Made by a program: the position numbers and the translations under genes. This document shows positions 53,599-64,000 of a stretch of 64,000 nt of DNA, in pieces (positions within the stretch are counted from its first letter, which is position 1; each line of letters starts with the position of its first letter). The notes under the pieces were generated by a model, which was not told the origin of the DNA, ran no database searches, and worked only from the letters and a program-made list of their open reading frames with translations. The DNA comes from Glycine soja (Eukaryota > Streptophyta > Magnoliopsida > Fabales > Fabaceae), in the NCBI RefSeq assembly GCF_004193775.1, contig NC_041002.1:40524038-40588037 (forward strand), given 5' to 3'.

Positions 53599-54841
53599 AG
53601 ATTTTTCTGATTGTATTTCCTGCGTTGTAGAATTCGCTGATTTTGACATTTATTAGTAAGGAACGATCAATGGATGATTGAGATTATTGGATATTATGGA
53701 CTGCAATGCTTTCTGCTTCTGCGTCTTCTTTAATACTTTGTGCATCTATGGTTGTGTTATTTGGCATGCTTGGTGTGAATGTTGTTTGTGATTAGTGACT
53801 GTTGACATACAATGATAAGAATAAGTTGATAATTGACAAGTCACCTTGCTTTAAATTTGCATCTCACGCACTGTTAGAGAGGATTATTTTATTATGGATA
53901 GCAAATTTTCTTTCCCGCCTACATGTTTTTAATTTATATTCATAAATCATTGTAATGGCTAAGGTTCATGAACTATCCTGGTATGAGACAAAGGGATTGT
54001 TAACCCGCTTGTGACTTTGCTACTCACCTTGAACTTGGAATGAAGTAAAATTGTTTCAAGTCTGCTGAAAATGATTGTCTGGGTCATTTTAAGAATATGA
54101 TGCAGTGCCTTTTTTGGCGGATTATTGGCAGCTAGATAGTCGTGATACTAAATACTTTGTAGGTCAAGGAGATTTGAATATTTATAGCTATGCTTTCGAT
54201 TCAATATGGTGGTTGTTTTGTTTCGCGTAAAATTATATTTGTAGTTTCAATTCAAGGAGATACACCTTGCACAAAGGTGCAATAAGAGCAGCACCATTCC
54301 ATGCAACAGCTTGGTACATCTTGATACTTCTTTTGTTCTGTCATTCAAAAAGCTCTAGAGTTATTCACACATAACTCAAACAGTGAAAATTGCAAGGCAA
54401 AGCACAATTTTGTCTGGCAGATGACCTGATGATTCTTGTTAATTTTCTGTTTCTTTGTTTCCTCCAGAATTAAGTGAAGAGGAAGCAGAAGATGTTCTTT
54501 TGAAAGAGGTCAATTGGTTTTTATTTGAAGATTCTGAAATTTCGCACTATTCCTGGTAATTTATTCCTGCTCTCTCATTTCTACTATTATTTGTCTCATG
54601 TTTATAACATCTGTCTAAATGTCTTCTCAAATCAGCAATCAGTTATCTTGGCAAAGATTTGTTTTCTTTGTTGCACTTTTATTTCTAAGGAAAATCAGTT
54701 CTATTGATTTATTGCACTTTTATTTGATAGCCATAATCCTTTTTAGATGAAATCTTGCACTGGGGGCACCCAAGTAGCTGTGGCTATTGATGAACAGTTT
54801 GTGTCAAAGTTTGAATTTAAAAGTATAACAATTCTGAAAAT
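53599..54841. other. CACTA interior, possible captured non-coding flank
   Basis: Moderately AT-rich; could be the 3' region of the AHA1 donor gene. A short open stretch LSEEEAEDVLLKE near 54472-54512 follows an AG and may be another exon fragment; unidentified. Confidence 0.35.
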
Positions 54842-55078
54842 AGTTTGTGCCGTAATTGTTGCTCATGGGATGACATTCAATGTGATAATGACACATCTCA
54901 TGTCATTGCCATTGATCTAAGTAGCAGTCAAATCCATGGTACAATGGATGCTAATAGCACCCTTTTTTGCCTTAAACACCTTCAAAAACCTTTGATTCAA
55001 GTTAATCACTTTAATTACTCTCAAATCCCATCAGAGATTAGTAAGCTTTCACAGTTAAGGTATCTTAACCTTTTCTGA
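54842..55078 (+). pseudogene. LRR receptor-like protein, N-terminal fragment
   Basis: The frame reads CRNCCSWDDIQCDNDTSHVI, then AIDLSSSQIHGTMDANSTLF and NYSQIPSEISKLSQLRYLNL. The CCSWD-IQCD block is the N-terminal LRR cap, and the rest gives the first repeats of an RLP of the Cf/Verticillium-resistance type. The signal peptide, almost all repeats, and the membrane part are missing, and it stops after LRYLNLF. Only a fragment within the CACTA element. Confidence 0.7.
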
Positions 55079-56013
55079 AACCAATTCTTTTTTTTTTTTA
55101 AATCCCTGAACCAGTTTCACATTTGTCCAAGTTAATGTCTCAATTACTCCCACAATTTTTTTTATAAGAGTATATATAATCATTTTTATTTTGTTCCCAT
55201 AAACAATTTACTGTTATTCCTATAAGATAATTATTTTATAAATGAATGAAAAAATTTATAAAAAATAAAAGAGAGAATAAATTGGTATTAATTTTATAAT
55301 TTTTTCTTTTTAACTTTTTATAATTTGACAATGAAAAAATCATATAATATTTTTTATAATATTAAAATATGTAAAAATAATTATAATCTATAAAAGTATA
55401 GATATTTTGAATTTTTTTTGTTATGATATATGTATTTTGTAAAAAAATAATAATTTTTTCTATAAAATTATTGCAAACATTTTTTGTCTTCACTAAATAA
55501 AATTTTTGCATCTGTCTATATATGAATTATTATAATTTTTTATATTAGCTTTAGTTCTTATAGATAAAAAATATAAATTAATTAAATTATTAGTCTTTTC
55601 TTAATTTTCATTGGTATTTTTAATACCTCAATTTTTTTTATCAATTTTTAATTTTTTTATTTATTTTTATTACTTAAGATTAATTCTTATTTGATTCATT
55701 TTTAGTTTCTAATTAATTGAATTAATAAAATCGTCCAACAAACATTCACTCTTCCAAGTGTCAACACCTCATTCATTTGCCACGTGTTGTTGTTTCATGG
55801 CCCCACTTATTTTTACTTTTCTGTACTCTCTTCTTCTCTCTTTTGTTTTTATCACCGTGCAAATACTACAGTAAAACTTGTGCTGTAATTTTGTTGGGTC
55901 ACTTCCAACATGCTTTGGTACAGCCTTAAAAAAAGGAAACTCACCAATTAACCAACATTTTTTTTTACTTCTCTCTATTACTCTCTCACTTTCAGTTTTG
56001 TATTTTTAAAAAA
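55079..56013. other. AT-rich interior, nothing coding
   Basis: Very AT-rich to about 55730, then moderately so. Probably part of the Helitron-like segment that ends at 56041. Confidence 0.45.
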
Positions 56014-56041
56014 CCCTGCAATGCAGGGGGTTCCCCTCTAG
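56014..56041 (+). mobile_element. Helitron-like 3' terminus
   Basis: A perfect small hairpin CCCTGCAATGCAGGG (56014-56028) is followed nine bases later by CTAG (56038-56041) and then T. A short hairpin 9-12 bases before CTRR with a T after it is the Helitron 3' signature. The 5' end was not located. Confidence 0.45.
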
Positions 56042-56498
56042 TTTTTATATATTTTAAATTAATTTAAACAATAAAAATAAATAAATAAAACTAAAAATAC
56101 GCAAGAAATTTTTTAAGAACTGAAAATGCTGACAAAAAGTTTATAAAAGACTCAAAATTGTTAAATAAGTTTTAAAGAACTAAAAATTAAAATAAAAAAA
56201 CATAGAAGAATTAAAAACTTCATTAACTAAAAAAATATTCTTAAGGCGTTACTACGTTAGCACTTACCGTCTATCAGACTATCACCACATTGTTGAAATC
56301 CAAGCTAGGCATAGGGAATCACAAAAAGTGTCCAATAGTTTGCTAGGAATAGTCATCACAGCTGACAAAAGGACACTATCCATATCGCACAAGCAAGGGA
56401 CGTTGTAGATTATTGAATTCTAATTATTAGTATATGGCTTTTGTTTAGTGATATATTCATATTAAATTATTTAAATTATAAATGAATTTCATGGAGTA

Positions 56499-58065
56499 GG
56501 CAAATTTACGCAAAGGGGTCACATTTAAAAACTATTTACGCAAAGGGGTCTATTTTGTAAATATTTACGCAGGGGGTCACTTTTTGGATGGAACCCGCTA
56601 ACGGTAATGGCGAGAAAGCATGAGCCGACATTGCCAACAGCGATACAGTGCACTGGCTGGAGGGTGCCGCCAGTGGCACTAGCGATACTGGCTGACGTGG
56701 AGGGAGTCGCTTTCTCCATTGGCGAGACAGCCACACATAGGGTCTCGCCTCTCCCATTGGCGAGACACCTTCACGGAGTTGTTGAAGTGGTTACGAAATT
56801 TCTGCGAGCGTGTTCGGCGGCGACGACGGAGAGGTGTTTGAGAATGCTGGTGGTGTTGGCCACGTGCGTGGAGGGTCGGGCGGTGATGGCGTAGGAGCCG
56901 TGGTGTGTTGCGGCGATGGTGGAGAGGATTACGAAGGCGTCAAAGGCTGCGGCGGCGGACGCGGTGGCAGTACTGTGGAGCTTGTGCTGTTTATGCAAGA
57001 ACGTGAAGGTGAGAGATGACGTGGCAAAGCGAAATGGCGTCGTGGTGGTTTTGTTGGTTATGCAGAGGGGGTGGGAGGAGCACGTGAGAAGCATGTGCAT
57101 GGATTTGATTAAGGTTTTGAAGGGTGTGCGTAAGAACGGGTTGCGGTTGGAACTAGGATGCTATGACACAAAAACCACTCATATAAAACCTTGCTAATGT
57201 TGTAACATTGATTAAGTTGAACCAACTTTTTGATTTTTAGTGAATAGTTGAACCATCTTTTTAGCATGCAACAAAAGAATGTTTTATGTTGGTTAACTTT
57301 GCTCTTATCGATCTTTTCTTTTTAGTATTAGAAGGAAAGAAAGAAATGGAGAAAAAATGTATATGGTAGAGAGAATAATATTTGAACATAACAAAGTAGA
57401 AGGAAAACAAATTTCATTTGATATCAGTATTTTTTTTTTCAGTTTTTTAATTTGGGTATACAGTTTTTGTTTGGATATAGATTAAAGATAAGTTCTAGCA
57501 AATCAAGGTCACGATGATAAGTTTTTATGACCTAAGTACTTTTCTGTTTTTTGGTCTTTAGGATTTAATTAAATGCTTTGATGCAGAAATTTTTAGAGTA
57601 AGAAGTGGTTTTGAACTTTTGGGTTTTTGAGAAAAAGGTTTTTCATATTCGTTCAACCAGAAATAGGTTCTATAGTTTTCAGAACTTCATTATAAGACTG
57701 GAGAAGAAACCGTGTTTGTTAACTTGGAGTGGCCCTCTGAAACAATGCATTGTGCGCAATTATCCTTGTATTTTCTCATATAAGAAATTGGAGACCCGTG
57801 AAGGTGTCTCGCCAATGGGAGAGGCGAGACCCTATGTGTGGCTGTCTCGCCAATGGAGAAAGCGGCTCCCTCCACGTATCGCTAGTGCCATTGGCGGCAC
57901 CCTCTAGCCAGTGCACTGTATCGCTGTTGGCAATGGCGGCTCATGCTTTCTCGCCATTACCGTCGGCGGGTTCCATGCAAAAAGTGACCCCCTGTGTAAA
58001 TATTTATAAAATAGACCCCTTTGCGTAAATAGTTTTTAAATGTAACCCCTTTGCATAAATTTGCC
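56499..58065 (+). mobile_element. Pack-MULE with captured U-box ligase fragment
   Basis: 1567 bp with inverted repeats of about 275 bp (56499-56775 and 57793-58065) that begin GGCAAATTTACGCAAAGGGG and end in the inverse. Ten bases TCATGGAGTA flank both ends (56489-56498 and 58066-58075). The interior is a piece of a host U-box E3 ligase gene; there is no transposase. It is inserted in the CACTA element at 52636-61682. Confidence 0.92.
56775..57197 (+). pseudogene. C-terminal part of a PUB22/PUB23-like U-box E3 ubiquitin ligase (captured)
   Basis: One reading frame with a single internal stop (56892) gives VVEVVTKFLRACSAATTERC, RMLVVLATCVEGRAVMA, then AAMVERITKASKAAA, AVLWSLCCLCKNVKV, and the family-typical end CYDTKTTHIKPC followed by a stop at 57197. 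This corresponds to the last armadillo-like repeats of plant U-box ligases of the PUB21/22/23 type, which ubiquitinate targets in stress and immune signalling. The U-box and N-terminal repeats are absent, so no ligase activity is expected. The coding strand is GC-rich, unlike the AT-rich surroundings, and it starts exactly where the left inverted repeat ends. Confidence 0.82.
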
Positions 58066-58075
58066 TCATGGAGTA

Positions 58076-61000
58076 CATTGTAGACTCATGCTCGTTATTC
58101 GTTACTTGCACTAAAAACTATTCTATTCTCACCTGCATATGAGCTAGTTGAGGTGATCTCCCTCAAAATGTTCTATATTTTCGTGTAATTTATTTTTCAC
58201 TATTTGTAAGATGGCCCTTTTATGTTGATTTTTTTAACCTAGTTTAGCTTTGTCATTGACTAATAGCATTGGATCAGACATCAGAGTGTAAAGTGACCAG
58301 AATTAATTTTTAAATGTATATACTGTAATAAAATTGTGCATGTAGTATGTAAATATGAGTGCAAATTAATCATGTGTACCAATCATTGCTCAAAATACTA
58401 TACTGGCATTGATTTATATATTCAGTACCTACAAACTTAATTTTGGCGAGAGAAAAAAAAAACATTGATTATTTTTGTTTTCTATCAATAAGAAGGTTCG
58501 GTATATGTCTTGAAAATATTCCATGTTTAATTTTCCCAAAAATAAAGTACCCAAATAATGGCGAGCATGGGATGAGTGAATGGCCATAGACAAAATAAAG
58601 GTTGAATATACTAGCTAGAGAAGATGAGTTAATAATGTTTCTAACATGATTGGAATTGTACAATATATTTGAACTTACAAATTATTCTAGGTGTCTATAC
58701 AGTTAGAGAACTGTATAGACACCTGGAATAATTTTTTTCTTTAGTGTGGTTTAAATCTCTTGATAATTCACTGTTGACAAGCATAATGTAAATCCTACTT
58801 TTAAATTTTTGGTCCTATTGTCATAAGAAAATCAATAGCACAGGAATATAAGTTGTGGCATTGACCAGAACTTTAATTTGACAAGCTTGCTAAAAAAATT
58901 AGTAGGTTGGTTGGTCTTTTCAACTTAAGGGACTTCATTGTCAGCTTAAAAATAGAAAGTAACTCCTTGCCTCCCTCTTTGTTCTGATCTGTGACTACTT
59001 CATACCTGTATATGGTTTTGTTTATTGTATTGAGTTGTCCTTTATCCAGACTGTTGTTGCCCGTAGTTTTTGCAAAACCATTGATATTTATGATCAAGAC
59101 ATCCACATTCGCACATTACGACCATAAGTGGTTTTATTTTCTGTTTTCATGTTTAATTCTGTGGAAGTAAAATATGTATCTATCTATATTTTCTCCATCA
59201 TTCATTCTAATTCTAATTCCTTCCATGTGATTGATGTAATGTTGAGGACATGCACCTCTAAAACATTTGATACAGACTAGAGAAGAGACCATGAAAAGAT
59301 CTAGGAAAGGTTTCTGTGAATTGCTTGAGTTTGTTTACTCAGCAAGCATCCTTGCCATGTATATGCTTAAAATAATAAATGTATTTTACATTAAGAACAA
59401 TAATAAAAAAGTTTGGTTATGTTAAATTACCATTAAATTTTAAAATAATAATATAACTTTTATTATGTTACCCCTTTGTCTGCTCTGCCTGAATTCTCTA
59501 CTTGATTCACTACTTGAATTTTAAAATAATATGTTATTGTTGTTTAGTGTTTGTGCTTTATGTGCCTGTTTGACTGTTTGATTCACTACTTGATTTGATC
59601 ATTTGACTGACAACTATACATAGAAGTTTTTAACACCATTCACAAATTATAATTAAGGTTGAAAGAGACTCCTCTTTAGTCGTAGTAGGTTTTGGGGGAC
59701 TCCTTTCCCTTTATGGATCAGTGAGGATGAGGAGGAAGTAGTTGTCATAGATTCTGTTGCAAAACTTGAAGAGCTTTTAGTTTAGATTGTCTATTACTTT
59801 TCTTTCATTACATTTTCTTGATTTGTTATTGATTGTCAGTGCTTGTATGCTTCAGAATTCTACTGTTTGAGCCATATACTACTTGTATAAAATAAATCTA
59901 ATTTTGCATGTTGTGACTGGGAAATTAATAGAATAACTTAATGTCAATTTTGTCATATTTTTCCCTAGGAAATTAATAGAATAACTATAATGTGAAAGAT
60001 AATCTTACATCATGTATTGGACTATGGGGCGGCTTATGTATAAGTTTGTTGTAGCTTGGAAGTTTCACTTAGCGTTATTTGTTACGTTAATCCCTCCGTC
60101 ATGCATTGCGAAAGTGGACATATTATATTATACTTACTATTGTCTATCTTCCGGACATAATGTACTAATTTACCATAGTGTCTCTTCATATTAAAGTATG
60201 TTTAAACTATTATAGGTTATGTTTCCAAAATGAATGTTCTATTTGTTTTCTTAGGATACTTTTGCTAAATGATAAGTATTACTAATCTCATCCTTATGTT
60301 TTCTACAGGATCATTAGCTTCATATGTGACCGGCATATCTCGTGCTCTTCACCACCTGGTATTGCCAAAGTAATTACAAAATTTATGTCCTTTTATTTTC
60401 TTTGCCTCTTTGTTATTCTTTCAATTAATTAACAACCAAAATGAGCATGATCTTCATTGTGTGCCCTGTATCTAAGCATTTGATCTCTATTTTCTATATT
60501 AGTCTAATAGTTGCTTGATATTTATAATTCCTTAATTTGGATGTATCTAATTTTCATGTAGGTATGCAACTTTAAACCTAGATGAGGTGCAAGGGTTGCA
60601 TCAAGTTAATGTAGAGGTTACCTCGTATTTTAATGGTCAATTACACGGAAATAGAATTTGGATTGGGTTAGTTTGGCTTTCTTTGACGGTTTAATTACTG
60701 GAAATCTACATATTAAATGGATGTCAAATAATTTGTAATGGCGAACAAAAGAGTTAATGAAAGAAGTCATGTTCCTTATTTAAAATCTACTAATTTTCAT
60801 TTATTCTATACTTACTCTTGGTGTGTACGTGACAGTGTTGTTTTTGCCATTGGAGTCACTCTCATTTTCAGCCATGAGATGATATATGATACCCAAATGG
60901 TTTTGAAAGGTGAGTGAATTGATATATGTAATGATTGATTTATTTTTCTATATGCTAAGGTTGATTGCTTTGACCTAGCCTGTTTTGAACTTCACTTTGT

Positions 61001-61109
61001 CCACTTTCTTGTATTATTTCATGCATGGAGTTTTTAAATTATGACTTGTCATCAAACCCATAATTGTATTTTAATGTCTTATGATTTTAATATGTACTAA
61101 GTTGGATAT
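58076..61109. other. CACTA interior right of the Pack-MULE, no gene identified
   Basis: Moderately AT-rich. Exon-like short blocks after AG near 60309 (GSLASYVTGISRALHHLVLP) and near 60562 (YATLNLDEVQGLHQVNVEVT) may be further captured exons; I could not identify them. Apart from the hairpin at 58681 nothing else stands out. Confidence 0.35.
58681..58732. repeat. Near-perfect 24-bp inverted repeat with 4-base loop
   Basis: The arms ATTATTC(T/C)AGGTGTC-TATACAGTT match at 23 of 24 positions (the mismatch would be a G-U pair in RNA), separated by AGAG. Could be a foldback remnant or the hairpin of a small RNA. Confidence 0.8.
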
Positions 61110-61682
61110 CAATTTTTCAAAGTCCATTCTAAGACGGTTATTATGAAATAATTGTCTTTGAAAGTTTATACTTTTGACATTCAAAGACAGTTATTATGAA
61201 ATAACAGTCTTTGAAAGTTTTTTCTTTTTGACAATTAAAGACGGTTATTACGAAATAATTGTCTTTGAAAGGTTTCGTTGTTTAACATTCAAAGACAGTT
61301 ATTTAATCAAAATCGTCTTTGAAAAGTTTTTGGTTTTCACATTTAAAAATGGTTATTACAAAATAACCGTCTTTGAAAGGTTTCTTCGTTTGACATTCAA
61401 AGACGGTTATTTCATAATAACCGTCTTTGAAAGGTTTTTTATTTTCACATTCAAAGATAGTTTTTACGAAATAATCGTCTTTCAATGTAAACGCTGACAC
61501 AACATACAAAAACGGTTATTAGCTAATAATCATCTTTGAAAGGTTCATACATTCAAAGACGATTATTATAATAATCGTCGTAAAAATCGATTTCATTTTA
61601 ACGATGTTTTAAACAACAACGGTTGATAACCGTTATTAAATGCACTTATTAACCGTCGTTAAAAGCCATTTTTTTAGTAGTG
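61110..61682 (+). repeat. Right subterminal repeat array of the CACTA element
   Basis: At least seven units, each a small palindrome of the type CAAAGACGGTTATT-x-AATAACCGTCTTTG, spaced about 60 bases apart, followed by the terminal repeat. Confidence 0.85.
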
Positions 61683-61685
61683 ATA

Positions 61686-62126
61686 GCCATGAAAAGAAAA
61701 CCATTTCAAGTTGAACAGAAAAGGAAAAATTACAAATCAAGGATAAGTTGTCCTCAAAAGAAATGAGAGAAAATCAAATTTTCACCATTTTCAAATATCC
61801 TAAATTAAATGACCAAGTCAAATTAACACAGAAACATTTTGAAGTAAGCTTACAAAAAGGAGGTAGCGATAACTCTACATGGCCTTTGAAATTTTAGATC
61901 ATGGACATTCACTACAGAAAGAGACTACATAGAAGTAATCGCCATAAACTTGTGAACACATACTAGAAACATACAATCACTACCAAAACAAAATCATTCA
62001 TCATTTCACAGGCAAAGTTTGTTTAACATCATGTTTGATACTGCATAACTTTCTTAAAAAAAGGAAAGAAAAAAAAAACCTTGGCGGGTGTATCAGAAAC
62101 TCTATAATCATCTGCAGTTATCCCTA
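61686..62126. other. Outer CACTA interior or flank, nothing recognised
   Basis: No frame or repeat of note. Confidence 0.4.
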
Positions 62127-62507
62127 CTAACCATAAGCCAGGGAACACACTCTAGAATAAAAAAAATAAAATAAATTAGAAAAAAATGATGAAGGAAGAT
62201 GGAAGAGAGGTAGCCGCTTCCTGGGCCGGCGAGCAGGCCTGGAGCCTGTCATGACAAAGATGTCTTCTTCGATCTCTTCACGGGAGAGAGCGATCCAGAA
62301 TTTCCTCTTCTCTTTCTTCACACTACACGGTGCGCCCAAGAACCCGCGAAGCCACAACAACTTCGGTGTGGGGTTGTTGTTGTCGTCGCCGCTGCCGTCG
62401 TGGAATTCTCTGTTGTTGGTGGCGTGGTGGTGGTTTCGGGAAGGTCCGGTGCCGATCTCAAGTGGGCCTTGGGGAGAAGTGTGGACTTGCAAGGGTGCAG
62501 GTTCCAT
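62127..62507 (-). pseudogene. DUF1639-type gene fragment
   Basis: From ATG at 62507 the frame runs 126 codons. A variable N-terminal part is followed by KFWIALSREEIEEDIFVMTG and SRPARRPRKR, the signature of plant DUF1639 proteins (unknown function). The normal continuation after the RPRKR block is missing, and the frame runs into unrelated sequence. It lies right of the inner CACTA element, on the same strand as the TPRA1-like fragment, so it is probably another capture by the outer CACTA element. Confidence 0.6.
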
Positions 62508-62579
62508 GGCTTCTGCACGGCATCGTCGTGTGCGGCTTTGAAACGGTGTCGTAGAGAATGAGAGAGAGAGTGAAGAAGC

Positions 62580-62830
62580 TGCTTAAAAACCGACTTAGAA
62601 AGAAACACGGTGACATTTTTGTAAAAAAATGCAACATCTTTACGACAGTTTTACAAAAACTGTCTTAGAAGGACTCCTTCATTTCTTCCTCCACTTTCTC
62701 ACGCTCTCACTCAACACTACACACACGAACGCACCTGTTCGCATTCAAATTGGAATCAAACCACCGGCAGCGAAGGACTCCTTCATTTCCCTGTTGCTCA
62801 CTCCGATGAACTACCACTTTTGGACCTTGT
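62580..62830. other. CACTA-type subterminal motifs
   Basis: Contains CGGTGACATTTTTGTAA, also present at the left end of the inner CACTA element (near 52710), and a TTACGACAGTTTTAC block with an inverse-like ACTGTCTTAGAA. Suggests more CACTA sequence, but no end was found. Confidence 0.4.
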
Positions 62831-63780
62831 GGCCTCAATAATCTTAAGAGGGATAGGCTTAGAATGCAGAAGAAGTAACAACAATCAATTTAACAATGTT
62901 CTTTAAATATGCAAGACATAATTCATTGCAACAAAATAAATAAGATAAGGGAAGAGAGAATGCAAACACAATTTTATACTGGTTCGGCCACTTCCCGTGC
63001 CTACGTTCAGTACTCAAGCAACCCACTTGAGTTTTCCACTATCTTTGTAAATTCCTTTACAAAGTCTGAACCACACAGGGACAACCCATCCCTTGTGTTC
63101 AGATGTTTTACAACAAGAGACTTACAGTCTCTTAACCAATCTCATTGAATAAGAAGAATGGAAGAAGAATTCTCTCTTCAAGAGAAGAATATTACAATGA
63201 AGATCATGTAAGAATCCTTATAGATTTTCCAAGTGTTTGGCCAAGGATTTCTTTTGAGAGAGCATTTGACAATGAAGTTCTTTTGGAATCTCTCTCATTG
63301 TCTTTTGAAAGGATAAGACATTTTTGCCAAGCAAAACTCTCTCTTCAATTTCGTCCCAAGTCACACATATATATAGGCCTTTGATGGCCATTCAAAATCC
63401 AAATGATAAGATGTGACTGTTGGCGATATTCCTTGAAAATCCTCCCTGGTAATCGATTACAGAATTAGTGTAATCGATTACACAGTTGTTTTTCTTGAAC
63501 AGTTGTGACCCTTCATTTAAAATTTGAATTCCCAACGTTCAGTGTCTCTGGTAATCGATTACATATGATGTGTAATCGATTACACACTTTGAAACCATTG
63601 GTAATCGATTACATGTGCCTTGAATGACTTGAAACCTTTCATTGTGAGGCAAGGCTTGATTTTGAAGAAATCTTGAAGCAAGACTTTGTTTGTTGAAACA
63701 ATCTTGTATTAATCTTGAAGCAAAATGAGCCTTGCTTGATTCTTCTTTTGACATCATCAAAATCATGTATACATACATTC
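62831..63780. repeat. LTR-like repetitive sequence with five GTAATCGATTAC palindromes
   Basis: The 12-bp palindrome GTAATCGATTAC occurs at 63449, 63470, 63551, 63572 and 63601. Upstream, a TACTGGTTCGGCCAC block (about 62976) and a CAAGCAACCCACTTGAG block (about 63016) resemble LTR sequences I associate with soybean retroelements. Element ends were not resolved. Confidence 0.45.
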
Positions 63781-64000
63781 ACAACCACCACCGGCAGAAC
63801 TCCTCCTGCGACTCCGACATGAGCAGTCGCCTGTCCTTTGTTGGCATCGGTTGATGCCCAACCCTAGAACTCTACAAGGGCCCTCCCTTCCTTCAAGCAA
63901 ACGACAATTTTCACCATCAACACGTTCCTCTCCTCCCACAAGTTCCATGTGACCTTCAAAACACCAAAGACATCCACGAAACCGTAAAATTCCTCCTCAC
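63781..64000. other. Unassigned end of window
   Basis: Less AT-rich than the surroundings, with proline/threonine-rich short frames on the plus strand. May be an exon cut by the window edge; not recognised. Confidence 0.3.

Larger units (their letters stand above)
52636..61682 (+). mobile_element. Complete CACTA element of 9 kb with captured genes and a nested Pack-MULE
   Basis: The left end is CACTACTAAAAATAAGGC and the right end the inverse of CACTACTAAAAAAATGGC. ATA lies on both outer sides (52633-52635 and 61683-61685). Subterminal regions contain TTCTAAGGCGG (left) and TCAAAGACGGTTATT (right) repeats in both orientations. The interior holds an AHA1-like pseudogene, an LRR receptor-like fragment, a Helitron-like 3' end, a 1.6-kb Pack-MULE and an inverted-repeat hairpin. 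No transposase was recognised, so it is probably mobilised in trans. Confidence 0.85.

Noticed and set aside
58873..59106. 77-codon minus frame
   Set aside because: No recognisable similarity and within a transposon interior; kept out of the gene list.
61174..61509. Frames on both strands with repeated FKDGYYEITVFE-like units
   Set aside because: Translation of the CACTA subterminal repeats; both strands look alike because the units are palindromic.

Overview
The window is plant nuclear DNA, most likely from soybean or another Glycine species. The basis is AT-rich intergenic sequence, plant-type GT/AG introns, plant gene families, CACTA termini of the soybean Tgm style, and a retroelement-like stretch with the GTAATCGATTAC palindrome that I associate with soybean repeats. 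The species is inferred; no search was run.

Only two ordinary host genes are clear, both on the minus strand. The first (40-3909) is a seven-exon G-type lectin S-receptor-like kinase. Its exons join in frame to 818 codons, but the exon 6 splice donor reads CT instead of GT. The second (21272-24377) is an intact seven-exon pyruvate decarboxylase (607 aa, hypoxic ethanol fermentation). It sits between two foreign insertions.

Most of the rest is transposable or viral DNA. From left to right: a decayed Copia reverse-transcriptase relic (6535-7690); a complete but decayed Copia LTR element on the minus strand (8399-12941, target duplication AGTTA); a Mutator-type element (15299-20051, 9-bp target duplication) whose only gene is an intact four-exon plant mobile domain (PMD) gene; an endogenous pararetrovirus (Caulimoviridae-like) of about 7.8 kb lying exactly between two TA microsatellites (25391-33210); a CACTA element (35312-41169) with a nested solo LTR; a nearly palindromic Mutator-type element (42963-44311); a truncated relative of the solo LTR (46190-47553); and a nested block from 49511 onward.

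In the nested block an outer CACTA element, with only its left end visible, is interrupted by a complete 9-kb CACTA element (52636-61682, target duplication ATA). That inner element contains an AHA1-like pseudogene, an LRR receptor-like fragment, a Helitron-like 3' end and a Pack-MULE (56499-58065, 10-bp target duplication) carrying the C-terminal end of a PUB22/23-like U-box ligase. The outer element holds pieces resembling a seven-transmembrane TPRA1-like gene and a DUF1639 gene.

The most interesting result is that the three Mutator-type elements share a terminal pattern (GG, then an AC-CAAAAGGGG-like block, then T-rich sequence) and have 9-10 bp target duplications. They carry quite different cargo: an intact PMD gene, a captured U-box fragment, and no gene. 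None encodes a visible transposase, so they look like a cross-mobilised family in which a PMD gene is the passenger or a functional component.
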